Source: Prevotellaceae bacterium (GTDB lineage Bacteria > Bacteroidota > Bacteroidia > Bacteroidales > UBA932). From it: a stretch of DNA of 46,791 bases. The stretch covers positions 1 through 46,791 of the forward strand of contig JAITLJ010000144.1 in assembly GCA_031277925.1 (NCBI GenBank). The letters run 5' to 3'. The notes below the pieces were generated by a model. The model was not told where the DNA came from. It saw only the letters and a program-made list of their open reading frames with translations, and searched no databases. Position numbers and translations under genes: made by a program. This document shows, in pieces, positions 18,652 to 27,525 of the stretch. Numbering within the stretch: position 1 is the first letter of the stretch; each line of letters starts with the position of its first letter.

Positions 18652-18659
18652 TAATTTTG
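18652..18659 (+). promoter_or_regulatory. Possible -7 element before the M23 pair
   Basis: TAATTTTG matches TAnnTTTG in the 105-bp gap between the permease and the first M23 gene, 68 bp before the ATG. A second TTTG-containing stretch lies closer, so the exact promoter is uncertain. Confidence 0.3.
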
Positions 18660-18727
18660 TTAAAAATATTTGTAAAATTAAAATTTTTTATTGAACTTTA
18701 CCAAAATTTTTGTTCATTTTTTGTAAA

Positions 18728-19651
18728 ATGCCAAGACAAAAGTATAAATTAAATACCGAAAGTTTGAATTTTGAAGTAATCAAAATTCCTTTAAGACGCA
18801 AAACACAACGTTTTTTTGTAATGTTTTTGCTGTCGCTGATTTTGTTTTTTATTTATGCTTATATTTATTCTCAATTTTTTGAAAGTCCGAAAATGATGCT
18901 TCTGAAAAGCGAAAATATAAATGTGAAATTAAAATATGACCTGCTGCTGAAAGATGTAGAAAATGCCGATAAATCAATAACCGACATTAATAATCGCGAC
19001 CAAAACGTATATCGCACGCTTTTCGGGCTTGATAAAATACCATATACAGCAGGAAAGCGAAATATAAATTTTCAGAAAGGCGATTTTTTGCAAAGTGTAA
19101 ACAAAACCTTTGCTGTTTTTGATGATTTTCGCCATAAAATTTACATACAGTCGAAATCATTTGATATAATTTCAAAATATGCTGCAAATATGGAAAAAAT
19201 GGCGCTGTGTATGCCGTCCATTCCTCCTGTTGATTTAAAAAAAGTGAGAAATATCGGAAACTTTGGAAGACGAATGCATCCTGTATATCAACGAATGCAT
19301 CATCACGATGGATTGGATTTTTCAACCGATACGGGCAATCCTGTTCATGCAACCGGCGATGGAGTTGTGTCAAAAGTACGATATTCTTCATCTTATGGAA
19401 ATGTAATTGACATCGACCACGGATTCGGATATTTAACCCGTTATGCTCATTTATCAAAAATATTGGTTAAAGAAGGAATGCAGGTAAAACGTGGCGAAAA
19501 TATAGGATTATCGGGTAGTACAGGAACATCTACCGGACCGCATTTACATTACGAAGTAAGATATTATGGAGTAGCAATGCATCCTAAAAAATATTATGTT
19601 GACGAATCGGCAGAAATCAGTTATGATAAACTTATAAACGGAACAAAGTAA
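18728..19651 (+). CDS. M23-family metallopeptidase (first of pair)
   Basis: Predicted membrane-anchored LytM/M23 peptidoglycan endopeptidase, 307 residues from the ATG encoding MPRQKYKLN (the track's upstream TTG lies in non-family sequence). One membrane segment (about residues 30-50) puts the rest in the periplasm. A helical linker leads to the C-terminal M23 domain with intact zinc ligands: HHDGLDF (His and Asp), and HLHYEV near the end (HxH), plus YAHLSKI between. This points to an active enzyme, probably cutting peptide cross-links. It abuts a second M23 gene with no gap, so the two are translated from one message. Confidence 0.9.
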   Translation: MPRQKYKLNTESLNFEVIKIPLRRKTQRFFVMFLLSLILFFIYAYIYSQFFESPKMMLLKSENINVKLKYDLLLKDVENADKSITDINNRDQNVYRTLFGLDKIPYTAGKRNINFQKGDFLQSVNKTFAVFDDFRHKIYIQSKSFDIISKYAANMEKMALCMPSIPPVDLKKVRNIGNFGRRMHPVYQRMHHHDGLDFSTDTGNPVHATGDGVVSKVRYSSSYGNVIDIDHGFGYLTRYAHLSKILVKEGMQVKRGENIGLSGSTGTSTGPHLHYEVRYYGVAMHPKKYYVDESAEISYDKLINGTK

Positions 19652-20599
19652 ATGAACGAATGGAAATACGATGAACAGTCGCTGACATATAAAAAAATAA
19701 AAAAAGCAAAACAGATATTGCATAATTGCATTGTATATTTTGTTTCATCAATAGTGCTTTCTGCAATTTATTATGTTATTTTTGCGCTGACAGTTGATAC
19801 GGCGCAGGAAACGCAACTTAAAAAAGAATATGCATACCTGGCATCGGCATACGATTCGCTAAATACAAACTTTTTGAAAGCAAGGGTAGTACTCGAACAT
19901 TTAAAACAAAAAGATACGCTGATATATCGTTCGGTATTCAAAACCAACCCGACAGAAGCGGCGGCAACAGTTGAAACAGAAAATTTCAGCATGGCAAGCA
20001 TAATGGATAATTACGATATTGTAACCATGACGGCTGTCGCCATAGATCAACTTGTTGAGAGAGTTCGGCAAAATCGGGCAAAAATCGAAAAAACAATATC
20101 GGAAATAAACGCCGACAAAACAAAATTCAGAAATATTCCGGCAATACAGCCCGTTGAAAATAAAAACCTTAAATATAACAGCGTATCGGTAGGAATGAAA
20201 ATCCATCCTTTTTACCGTATCCCCAAAATGCATACAGGCTTAGACTACACAGTTCCGATAAATACAAAAGTTTTTGCTACTGCCGATGGCGTTGTCGAAA
20301 AAATTATAGATGAAGCAGCAAAAGGAACAGCAATTTATATCAACCATGGCAATGGATACCAAACCGTTTATGCGCATCTTGCCAAAGCGCTGGTTAGTAA
20401 AGGAACAAAAGTTCAACGCGGTAAACTTATAGCATTGTCGGGCGATTCGGGCTTATCAATTTTTCCTCATCTGCATTATGAAGTATGGAAAAACGGCAAA
20501 CTGCTGAATCCCATAAATTGTTTCTTTGCCGAATTAAAACCGGCGCAATTGAAAGAAATGATATATGCATCATCAAATATCGGTCAATCGCTTGATTAA
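19652..20599 (+). CDS. M23-family metallopeptidase (second of pair)
   Basis: 315-residue relative of the gene immediately upstream, whose stop codon directly touches this ATG. Same plan: a short cytosolic N-terminus, one membrane helix (about residues 25-48), a helical region and a C-terminal M23 domain with MHTGLDY, YAHLAKALV and FPHLHYEVW, so all zinc ligands are present. The pair is probably an old tandem duplication with related but not identical roles in wall turnover. It lies 186 bp before secA, a gap in which I see only an imperfect CGCCA/TGGCG stem and the secA -7 box. Confidence 0.9.
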   Translation: MNEWKYDEQSLTYKKIKKAKQILHNCIVYFVSSIVLSAIYYVIFALTVDTAQETQLKKEYAYLASAYDSLNTNFLKARVVLEHLKQKDTLIYRSVFKTNPTEAAATVETENFSMASIMDNYDIVTMTAVAIDQLVERVRQNRAKIEKTISEINADKTKFRNIPAIQPVENKNLKYNSVSVGMKIHPFYRIPKMHTGLDYTVPINTKVFATADGVVEKIIDEAAKGTAIYINHGNGYQTVYAHLAKALVSKGTKVQRGKLIALSGDSGLSIFPHLHYEVWKNGKLLNPINCFFAELKPAQLKEMIYASSNIGQSLD

Positions 20600-20746
20600 C
20601 AATAAACACTGGATTTTATATATACGCCAGATGGCGGTCTGTGTTCCTTACATTTTATTTACCTTTATATACAATTACCGAAAATCAATTTTGCAATGAA
20701 AATTAATTATATATAATATCAAATCTTAGATCTTGAAAATTTTCAT

Positions 20747-20754
20747 TAATTTTG
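20747..20754 (+). promoter_or_regulatory. -7 promoter element of secA
   Basis: TAATTTTG, matching TAnnTTTG, lies 31 bp before the secA start. No -33 TTTG sits at the usual spacing. Confidence 0.4.
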
Positions 20755-20785
20755 TCAATTATTTTCATAAAAAACACACAATAAA

Positions 20786-23700
20786 ATGACAGGAATTGGC
20801 TCTATTATAAAAAAAATATTCGGTTCGAAAGCAGAACGGGATTGGAAATCTACTCAACCATATGTTGAGAAAATCAAACAAATATATCCTGAAATTGAAA
20901 AATTAAGCAACGACGAACTGCGAGCTCGCACAAAGGCTTTACAACAAAAAATTCAAGACAATATAAAAGAAATTTCATTCGACATTATAGCCCTCGAAAT
21001 AGAAATAGAATATCAGGACGATGTAAAAATAAAAGAAAAAAATTACGAAAAAATAGATAAACTTAAAAAAGAAGTTAATGAACGCATTGAAACTGTACTT
21101 CTTGAAATTCTTCCCGAAGCATTTGCTATTGTAAAAGATACAGCCCGCCGCTTCAAAGAAAACGAGGAAATAGAAGTTACCGCTACCGAATTTGATAAAA
21201 ACCTGTCGGCAACACGCGAACAGATTCGTATCGAAGGCGACAAGGCATATTGGGCAACATCGTGGATCGCAGGCGGAAACATGCAGCGTTGGGATATGGT
21301 ACATTATGATGTGCAACTGTTTGGCGGCGTAGTTCTGCATCTCGGCAAAATAGCCGAAATGGCAACAGGCGAAGGAAAAACTCTGGTTGCTACATTGCCC
21401 GTTTTTCTGAATGCCCTTGCCGGAAAAGGCGTGCATGTTGTAACAGTTAACGACTATCTGGCAAAACGCGACTCGGAATGGATGGGGCCAATTTACGAAT
21501 TTCACGGATTGTCGGTTGACTGTATTGACAAACATCAACCGAACTCCGAAGCCCGACAAATAGCATATCTTGCCGACATAACATTCGGAACAAACAACGA
21601 ATTTGGCTTCGATTATCTTCGCGACAATATGGCAATAGATATAAAAGATTTAAGTCAATATAATAATGAATTATCTGAAAAAAGATGGGCAGACAAACAT
21701 GCAAACGAAGAACCGAAAATAGACGAAATACTTGAATCTTGCTTTGAAAAATATTCTAAAACAGCGAAATTTCCGATAGACGACGAGTTAAAAAAGACAT
21801 TTATAAAAAGAATGGGACTGATGGATTTGCGAGGACATCATTACGCAATTGTCGATGAAGTCGATTCGGTGCTGATTGACGATGCGCGCACGCCATTGAT
21901 TATTTCTGGTCCTGTGCCGCGCGGCGACGACCAGCTTTTTGACGAATACAAACCTTTGGTTGAACAACTTTACAATTTTCAAAGAAATTACGTTACGCAA
22001 ATTCTTGGCGAAGCCCGCAAATTTATTGCCACAGGAAACGACATCGAAGGCGGCAAATTGCTTTTACGCGCTCATAAAGGATTGCCCAAATACAAACCCC
22101 TCATCAAATTTCTGAGCGAACAGGGAATGAAAGCCTTGCTCCAAAAAACAGAAAATACATATATGCAGGACAATAATCGACAAATGCATATTATTACAGA
22201 CGAATTGTTTTTTGTGATAGAAGAAAAAAACAATACGGTAGAATTGACGGATAAGGGCATTGATATTATATCCAAAAAAGTTGAAGACACTAAATTTTTC
22301 GTGCTGCCCGATATAGGAAACGAACTCGCCGAACTTGAAAAAAAAGAACTTTCGACAAAAGAAAAACTTGAAGCAAAAGAAAATCTGCTTACCGATTATG
22401 CAATAAAATCGGAACGCGTACACACAATTCATCAATTACTGAAAGCGTATGCAATGTTCGAAAAAGATGTTGAATACGTTGTTATGGACAACAAGGTAAA
22501 AATAGTAGATGAACAAACAGGACGTATTCTCGAAGGTCGCAGATATTCAGATGGATTGCATCAGGCAATAGAAGCAAAAGAACGAGTAAAAGTTGAAGAT
22601 GCAACACAAACATTTGCAACAATTACTCTGCAAAATTATTTCAGGATGTATCACAAACTTGCCGGTATGACAGGAACTGCCGAAACCGAAGCCGGCGAAT
22701 TTTGGTCTATATATAAACTTGATGTCGTTGTAATACCAACCAACAAACCCGTAATACGTATTGATCATAACGACTTCGTTTATAAAACAAAACGCGAAAA
22801 ATATAACGCCGTTCTTAATGAAATAGCTCATTTAAGCAAAGATTTGAAAAGACCGGTGCTGGTTGGAACAACCTCAGTTGAAGTTTCGGAACTGTTGAGT
22901 AAAATGTTGAAACTGCGAGGCATAAAACACAACGTTTTGAACGCCAAACAGCATCAGCGCGAAGCCGATATAGTAGCCGAAGCAGGACAAGCCGGAGCGG
23001 TAACAATTGCAACAAATATGGCTGGTCGAGGTACCGATATTAAATTGGGAGCAGGCGTAAGAGAAGCCGGCGGACTCGCAATTATCGGCACCGAAAGGCA
23101 TGAATCTCGTCGAGTTGACCGACAGTTGCGCGGACGTTCGGGACGTCAGGGCGACCCCGGAACTTCCCAATTCTACGTTTCGCTCGAAGACAATCTTATG
23201 CGACTGTTCGGCTCTGAACGTATTGCAAAAATAATGGATACTTTGGGATTAAAAGACGGTGAAGTTATTCAGCACAGCATGATTTCCAAATCAATAGGAC
23301 GCGCTCAACGCAAAGTGGAAGAAAATAATTTCGGAATACGTAAACGTCTGCTCGAATACGACGATGTAATGAATTCGCAGCGCGAAGTTATTTACAGACG
23401 TCGACGCAACGCTTTGTACGGCGACCGTGTCGAAGTGGACATTAGAAACATGATGAGCGATTATGCCGGAACGCTTATTGATAAAAATGCAGGAACCCTT
23501 GATTATGAAGAAATGACATTTGAAATTGTTCGCAATTTATCGATTGAACCCGGATTTACACAGGAAGAATTTGAAACCGGAAACAATGCCGAACTTGCAG
23601 ATAAATTACTCGAAAACATTACCATTTCATACGAAAACCGCATGAAAACAATTGCCGAAAAAATTTATCCCGTCGTTAAAAATGTATACGAAAATCAAGG

Positions 23701-24238
23701 TTCTACGTACGAAAATATCCTGATTCCAATAAGCGATGGACAGCGAATATATCAAGTAAGCGTAAATCTGAAAAAAGCCTGCGAAACACAGGGCGCCGAA
23801 TTTACAAAAGTCATTACAAAAACAATAGCGCTGATTACTATCGACGAATATTGGAAAGAACATCTGCTCAAAATGGACGAACTGAAACAATCGGTGCAAA
23901 ATGCAACTTACGAACAGAAAGACCCGCTTTTGATTTACAAATTTGAGTCGTTTAACCTGTTTGAAACCATGCTTACAAAAACATGTAAGGATGTAACAGC
24001 ATTTTTGATGAGAGCGGCGATTCCATTACGCGATAAAAATGTTGCCGTGCGCCGCGAAGAACAGCGCAAACGCACCGACATGTCGAGCTTGAAAACAGGA
24101 CGCGAAAATTTGGCGACAAACAGCAGCGAACAAAAAACCAACATGCCTGTACGGGTAGAAAAAAAAGTAGGTCGTAATGAGCTGTGTCCATGCGGAAGCG
24201 GCAAAAAATATAAAAACTGCCACGGCAAAACAGCATGA
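20786..24238 (+). CDS. secA: Preprotein translocase ATPase SecA
   Basis: Motor that pushes unfolded preproteins through SecYEG. Walker A MATGEGKT is at residues 192-199, [20 protein letters not shown] holds the DEAD-like Walker B, and [13 protein letters not shown] and [14 protein letters not shown] belong to the second nucleotide-binding domain. The C-terminus has a zinc-binding SEC-C tail, [13 protein letters not shown], which contacts SecB or ribosomes in other bacteria. At 1150 residues it is about 250 longer than E. coli SecA. Bacteroidota SecA proteins are commonly this long, with extra N-terminal helical sequence (about residues 60-110) and insertions in the first ATPase domain. It is followed by a bidirectional terminator. 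Confidence 0.98.
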   Translation: MTGIGSIIKKIFGSKAERDWKSTQPYVEKIKQIYPEIEKLSNDELRARTKALQQKIQDNIKEISFDIIALEIEIEYQDDVKIKEKNYEKIDKLKKEVNERIETVLLEILPEAFAIVKDTARRFKENEEIEVTATEFDKNLSATREQIRIEGDKAYWATSWIAGGNMQRWDMVHYDVQLFGGVVLHLGKIAEMATGEGKTLVATLPVFLNALAGKGVHVVTVNDYLAKRDSEWMGPIYEFHGLSVDCIDKHQPNSEARQIAYLADITFGTNNEFGFDYLRDNMAIDIKDLSQYNNELSEKRWADKHANEEPKIDEILESCFEKYSKTAKFPIDDELKKTFIKRMGLMDLRGHHYAIVDEVDSVLIDDARTPLIISGPVPRGDDQLFDEYKPLVEQLYNFQRNYVTQILGEARKFIATGNDIEGGKLLLRAHKGLPKYKPLIKFLSEQGMKALLQKTENTYMQDNNRQMHIITDELFFVIEEKNNTVELTDKGIDIISKKVEDTKFFVLPDIGNELAELEKKELSTKEKLEAKENLLTDYAIKSERVHTIHQLLKAYAMFEKDVEYVVMDNKVKIVDEQTGRILEGRRYSDGLHQAIEAKERVKVEDATQTFATITLQNYFRMYHKLAGMTGTAETEAGEFWSIYKLDVVVIPTNKPVIRIDHNDFVYKTKREKYNAVLNEIAHLSKDLKRPVLVGTTSVEVSELLSKMLKLRGIKHNVLNAKQHQREADIVAEAGQAGAVTIATNMAGRGTDIKLGAGVREAGGLAIIGTERHESRRVDRQLRGRSGRQGDPGTSQFYVSLEDNLMRLFGSERIAKIMDTLGLKDGEVIQHSMISKSIGRAQRKVEENNFGIRKRLLEYDDVMNSQREVIYRRRRNALYGDRVEVDIRNMMSDYAGTLIDKNAGTLDYEEMTFEIVRNLSIEPGFTQEEFETGNNAELADKLLENITISYENRMKTIAEKIYPVVKNVYENQGSTYENILIPISDGQRIYQVSVNLKKACETQGAEFTKVITKTIALITIDEYWKEHLLKMDELKQSVQNATYEQKDPLLIYKFESFNLFETMLTKTCKDVTAFLMRAAIPLRDKNVAVRREEQRKRTDMSSLKTGRENLATNSSEQKTNMPVRVEKKVGRNELCPCGSGKKYKNCHGKTA

Positions 24239-24335
24239 TATCATTATTGTTTGCAGATAAAGTTTATATTAGTCGTATTTAAAGTGTTGCATCTAATTTA
24301 TTATAGAATAAGATATCAATGCAGAGTTTTGATTT

Positions 24336-24430
24336 ATTTGATTGGATTAGTGGAATTTTGATTTAAATTTTACATTTTAAATCATTTTGCCATTGTTATT
24401 TTTTATTCGTAGGGAGCGACTATTTAGAAA
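24336..24430 (+). repeat. Intergenic repeat, left copy flanking the barrel gene
   Basis: This stretch, from ATTTGATTGGATTA through TTAAATCATTTTGCCATTG to TTCGTAGGGAGCGACTATTT, is repeated in the same orientation at 25348-25432 with substitutions and one small deletion. The two copies bracket the barrel gene and the candidate invertible segment. The rest of the 24239-24506 gap holds only the terminator. Confidence 0.6.
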
Positions 24431-24436
24431 CAAAAT

Positions 24437-24470
24437 AAATAAAGCATACTCAATTGAGTATGCTTTATTT
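24437..24470. terminator. Bidirectional terminator between secA and the barrel gene
   Basis: A perfect 34-bp palindrome with 17-bp arms centred at 24453/24454 (core GCATACTCAATTGAGTATGC), flanked by A-rich sequence on the left and T-rich on the right. It can therefore act on both strands between the convergent secA and barrel genes. Confidence 0.88.
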
Positions 24471-24506
24471 TTGTTCATTTAATTAAAAAAAAGATTATAC
24501 AACCTT

Positions 24507-25052
24507 TTATTTTCTGCCACCGCCAAGATAGAAACCTATAGTGGCTCCAAAGAAATGAAATGTTTCATCTGCCGATTTACCGCCATAATTGTACGAAAGC
24601 GCTAAACGGAAATGCGAAATATCAAAACCGGCGCGAATCAATGATCCAAAATTGTTTTTTGCTTCGCCTTCGATTGTTTCATCTCCAACCGTAACGCTTG
24701 CCGCACCAATGCTGTAAATTCCTAAACCAAGCCCTACAAAAGGACGGAACTTGTTATTGTTGAAATAATAATCGCCCGTAACCATGTAAGCCGAACTTAA
24801 TTTAACATCCACACTTTGACCTTCCTGTTCAACTCCTGCAAATAACGAACCTTCCCAACGAAGTCCAACTGCTATTTGAGGAGCGATCTCATACTTCGGT
24901 TCAAGATAAAATTGAACTCCTCCATCCAAACCATCAGAAAATGGTAAACCATAGCCAATACCGGCATCTACGCGAAATGGCTTAAACTCTTGTGATTGAG
25001 CTGACAATGCAACTCCGCAGATTAATACTGCAATGAATAATAATTTTTTCAT
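24507..25052 (-). CDS. Small outer-membrane beta-barrel (porin-like) protein
   Basis: 181-residue predicted outer-membrane protein. MKKLLFIAVLICGVALSAQSQ is a clean signal peptide. The mature chain shows alternating strands with glycine/aromatic turns (VDAGIGYGLPFSDG, FRPFVGLGLGIYSIG, FRLALSYNYGG) and ends with a strand FFGATIGFYLGG, so an eight-strand OmpA/OmpW-like barrel is plausible. Function is unknown. Upstream lies a 171-bp segment bounded by inverted repeats and carrying a promoter that points the other way, so the gene may be subject to phase variation. The minus strand otherwise offers only a poor -7 candidate, TGATTTTG (25119-25126). Confidence 0.85.
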   Translation of the reverse strand: MKKLLFIAVLICGVALSAQSQEFKPFRVDAGIGYGLPFSDGLDGGVQFYLEPKYEIAPQIAVGLRWEGSLFAGVEQEGQSVDVKLSSAYMVTGDYYFNNNKFRPFVGLGLGIYSIGAASVTVGDETIEGEAKNNFGSLIRAGFDISHFRLALSYNYGGKSADETFHFFGATIGFYLGGGRK

Positions 25053-25084
25053 AAATTTAAAATTTAATATTTTTAACTAAGTAT

Positions 25085-25113
25085 TTTTTTTGTCCTATAA
25101 TGTTTATTATAGG
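25085..25113 (+). repeat. Left inverted repeat of the candidate invertible segment
   Basis: 29 nt identical to the reverse complement of 25227-25255. The site is itself nearly palindromic: CCTATAAT and ATTATAGG around a 4-nt GTTT centre. It lies 33-61 bp before the barrel-gene start codon. The form, two arms around a short asymmetric centre, resembles a recombinase crossover site. Confidence 0.75.
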
Positions 25114-25179
25114 CTCTGCAAAATCATTGTATAATAACTGATTATAAAATATTTTTAAAATATTTTAAAAAATATGATA

Positions 25180-25210
25180 TTTGTAATTATCAAATAATTA
25201 TGTACCTTTG
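25180..25210 (+). promoter_or_regulatory. Consensus Bacteroidetes promoter inside inverted repeats
   Basis: TTTG (25180-25183), a 19-bp spacer and TACCTTTG (25203-25210) match the Bacteroides housekeeping promoter exactly, the best such match seen in this window. It points right, into 25256-25444, where there is no plus-strand gene before the 3' end of the opposing tolC gene. If 25085-25255 were inverted it would point at the barrel gene and start transcription about 70 bp before its ATG. Confidence 0.7.
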
Positions 25211-25221
25211 CGCAAATTAAC

Positions 25222-25255
25222 TTTGTCCTATAATAAACATTATAGGACAAAAAAA
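25222..25255 (-). repeat. Right inverted repeat of the candidate invertible segment
   Basis: Contains perfect 13-bp arms TTTGTCCTATAAT (25222-25234) and ATTATAGGACAAA (25239-25251) around AAAC. Bases 25227-25255 are the exact reverse complement of 25085-25113. No T-run follows the stem on either strand in the right place for a terminator. Downstream at 25277-25301 there is another hairpin (11-bp arms AATCAATAATT) of unknown role. Confidence 0.75.
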
Positions 25256-25347
25256 CCGTCTAGACTGTTAAATTTTAATCAATAATTAACAATTATTGAT
25301 TGACAAGTAAAAAACAGGGAAGAAAATAATCGTCTAAACTGTAATTT

Positions 25348-25432
25348 ATTTGTTTGGATTAAAGGGATTTTGTTTTAAATCTTTAAATCATTTTGTCATT
25401 GTCGTTTTTTATTTGTAAGAAACGATTGATTA
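25348..25432 (+). repeat. Intergenic repeat, right copy flanking the barrel gene
   Basis: Diverged direct copy of 24336-24430: ATTTGTTTGGATTA, then TTTAAATCATTTTGTCATTG, then TTTGTAAGAAACGATTGATTA. Between the invertible segment and this repeat nothing gene-like is seen. Confidence 0.55.
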
Positions 25433-25444
25433 AAAGAATAAATT

Positions 25445-26749
25445 TTATTGTTGCGTTACCTGTTTGTATTTTGCAAGTTTTATCTGATAATTACAGCAGG
25501 CTTCGGCATATTGATTTTCACTTTTTTGCAGCAACGAATGAGCATCCAAAACATCTGTTATTGTTGATATTCCTGCTTTGTAATAATTATTGTTCAAACG
25601 CAAATTTTCCATTGCCGCCGAAACGGACTTCTTCGCCAAAACAATTAGTTCGTACGATTCTGCAAGTTCGTTATACGTTTGTTGAATTTCTACAATCATC
25701 AATTCAGTTGAATTTTGACGCTCGTTTTCGGCTTGCTGCATTTTCAGTTTTGCCCGTTTCACGGCATAGGTTCCGCTCCACCAGTCGGAAATCGGAATGC
25801 GAACAGTTGCAAACAGCACGCCGAAAGTATTTGCCTGTTCTGCAAAATTATGATAAACATAGCCTGCGCCTATGCCAACTGTCGGCAATCGTTTTCCCGA
25901 TTCTATTTTCACATTCAGCCTGTTTGCTTCTATATTTTTATTCAACAACCTGTATTCAATTCGCTGCATCGCGGCGGTATTGGCTTCGACATAAAACCTT
26001 GACGGCATTTCGGGCAGTGGAAACGAATCAATATCTATATCAAATGCATTCAACATTTCGCCAATATACTGACCAAGCAGCATTTTTGCAATATTTATTC
26101 CGTTATTAAGTTTCAATTCTTCGCTTTCGAGTTCCTGCTGTTTTAATTCAACGCGCAAAAGTTCGTTTCTGTTTATTATTCCTGCTTTCACAGCCATATC
26201 GACATCTTTGTGCAGTTGTTCCATCTGTTTTTTTAAAACTTTTATTGTTTTCGTTTTTTCTTTAAGCGCAACAATTTGCCAAAAACAGTTTTCAGTTGTT
26301 TCGTTGATTTCGTCAGCCGAAAGCGCCTGTTGCAAAGCGCTTATTTCTTTGCCTGTCTTTGCAAGTTTGTTTGAATTTATTATTTGTCCGCCCGCAAAAA
26401 CAGGTTGAACTGCCATTATGCTTGCCGTTTTTCCTTTTTCCATAAACTTAATCGGAACAGGATTGGCAAAAATAGGAAATGAAGGCGCAAGCGCCGAGAG
26501 ATCCAAATCTTTTTGAAAGGTTTGATGATTAGCCTTAAATATAAATCCCGTTGCCTCTATATGCGGAAAATATTTTGTAAAGGCTTCGTTTTGTGTTGCG
26601 GTTGCCATTTGTGTTTCTATCGCAACATTCTTTATTTTGAAATTATTCTCAATAGCTTTTGCCTTGCACGTTTCGAGGCTGTAAATCTGACACGTTGCCG
26701 TTGATATGTAAAGGCAAAAAGCAATAAATATTATTACTGATTTTTTCAT
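25445..26749 (-). CDS. TolC-family outer-membrane efflux channel protein
   Basis: 434-residue member of the TolC/OEP family, the outer-membrane duct of tripartite exporters. A signal peptide (MKKSVIIFIAFCLYISTATCQ) is followed by YSLETCKAKAIENN, the family's first helix. Two internally related halves of long helices and short strands follow, with PIPVK-type FANPVPIKFMEKGK in the first half and RIPISDWW (about residue 320) in the second. The final helices end AKYKQVTQQ. The nearest RND pump gene lies 1.2 kb upstream on the same strand, but an oppositely oriented HU-like gene and a repeat separate them, and no membrane-fusion protein gene is present. It has its own -7 box. Confidence 0.9.
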   Translation of the reverse strand: MKKSVIIFIAFCLYISTATCQIYSLETCKAKAIENNFKIKNVAIETQMATATQNEAFTKYFPHIEATGFIFKANHQTFQKDLDLSALAPSFPIFANPVPIKFMEKGKTASIMAVQPVFAGGQIINSNKLAKTGKEISALQQALSADEINETTENCFWQIVALKEKTKTIKVLKKQMEQLHKDVDMAVKAGIINRNELLRVELKQQELESEELKLNNGINIAKMLLGQYIGEMLNAFDIDIDSFPLPEMPSRFYVEANTAAMQRIEYRLLNKNIEANRLNVKIESGKRLPTVGIGAGYVYHNFAEQANTFGVLFATVRIPISDWWSGTYAVKRAKLKMQQAENERQNSTELMIVEIQQTYNELAESYELIVLAKKSVSAAMENLRLNNNYYKAGISTITDVLDAHSLLQKSENQYAEACCNYQIKLAKYKQVTQQ

Positions 26750-26771
26750 ATTAATTTTTATTTATATATGG

Positions 26772-26779
26772 CAAAATTA
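26772..26779 (-). promoter_or_regulatory. -7 promoter element of the tolC-like gene
   Basis: The minus strand reads TAATTTTG, matching TAnnTTTG, 23 bp before the start codon. No good -33 element is visible. Confidence 0.45.
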
Positions 26780-26941
26780 GTTTTTTTTAATTAATAATAA
26801 CGCTGTCGGCTTTGCAGGGATAAAGATTTAAACAGCAACAGGTATTTATAAAAAATGATATCGAATATCAAGCCTCGTTTTTACCTTATTTCGCCAAGAA
26901 AACAACCTCATTATAGCGGAAACAATAAATAATCAGACAAA

Positions 26942-27010
26942 AATTCGGCAAAATACGAACATAATTATTCTTTATCTTCTTTTGTCTTGATGCAAATTAA
27001 CAGAAAGAAA
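26942..27010 (+). repeat. Dispersed repeat, copy B
   Basis: AAATTCGGCAAAATACGAAC and CTTTATCTTCTTTTGTCTTG match 35-80. The segment through ATGCAAATTAACAGAAA also matches the inverted copy at 36369-36437. It lies in the 776-bp gap between the tolC-like and HU-like genes. The 72-residue ORF that starts here (26987-27205) belongs to the repeat region and I do not call it a gene. Confidence 0.7.
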
Positions 27011-27272
27011 AACTGTCCCGCTATGGACAAAATGTTGGTAGAAATTTTGCCGCAACAACGAATACGTGCGGAGCAGCGGCGGCGTTTCAAGTCATTTGTG
27101 GCAAATCCGCACGTGATGCACAAAGAGATTTCATTTCTACCGACAGGCAATTCATGGAGGAACAGTTTTTTCGTCATTGCAAAAATATCTGACAGAAAAG
27201 TTTAATATCTTATCATTGGCTTTTTTTCGTAAGGTACGACTGTGTACAGCCTGACAGGCAGCAAAGAATTTT

Positions 27273-27321
27273 AACATCTCGCCTGCAAAATATTAATCGC
27301 GGGCGGGATGTTTTTGTTTTT
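27273..27321 (+). terminator. Strong orphan terminator-like hairpin
   Basis: Arms AACATCTCGCCTGC (27273-27286) and GCGGGCGGGATGTT (27299-27312) pair over 14 positions with two G-U wobbles and are followed by TTTG and a T-run. No convincing plus-strand gene lies upstream, so it may end a short non-coding transcript or be part of the repeat. Confidence 0.65.
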
Positions 27322-27383
27322 CCACTGTAGTAATTTCATTTTTATATATATAAAAAACTATTATAATACATATCTAAAATTAC

Positions 27384-27421
27384 TAAGATATATATATTAT
27401 CAAGCTATAATATATATCTTA
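27384..27421. repeat. Long AT inverted repeat upstream of the HU-like gene
   Basis: TAAGATATATATATTAT (27384-27400) and ATAATATATATCTTA (27407-27421) form a long stem about 38 bp before the -7 box of the HU-like gene. It could be an operator or a structural element. Confidence 0.45.
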
Positions 27422-27458
27422 CTGAAATAATATATATACTAAACTAAATTTTTTTCGG

Positions 27459-27466
27459 TATCTTTG
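27459..27466 (+). promoter_or_regulatory. -7 promoter element of the HU-like gene
   Basis: TATCTTTG is an exact TAnnTTTG match, 59 bp before the ATG. No TTTG is found at -33 spacing. Confidence 0.5.
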
Positions 27467-27525
27467 CGAAAAATTCTAATGTAAGAATTAATTTTTTCAC
27501 TTGTAATTATTAATCTTTAATCAAT

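Noticed and set aside
20620-20650. CGCCA/TGGCG stem after the second M23 gene
   Set aside because: The loop would be only 2 nt and no T-run follows, so it is not a convincing terminator.
20975-21559. 194-aa minus-strand ORF inside secA
   Set aside because: It is the complement of the SecA ATPase domain and is Phe/Cys-rich with no family features.
25277-25301. Hairpin with 11-bp arms AATCAATAATT downstream of the candidate invertible promoter
   Set aside because: No T-run and no gene is attached. It is AT-only and could arise by chance in this composition, so it is noted only as context.
25393-26109. 238-aa plus-strand ORF antisense to the tolC-like gene
   Set aside because: The complementary frame encodes a clear TolC-family protein. 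This frame is Ser/Cys/Phe-rich shadow sequence.
26987-27205. 72-aa plus-strand ORF between the tolC-like and HU-like genes
   Set aside because: It starts inside a dispersed repeat, has no recognisable domain, and probably reflects repeat sequence rather than a gene.
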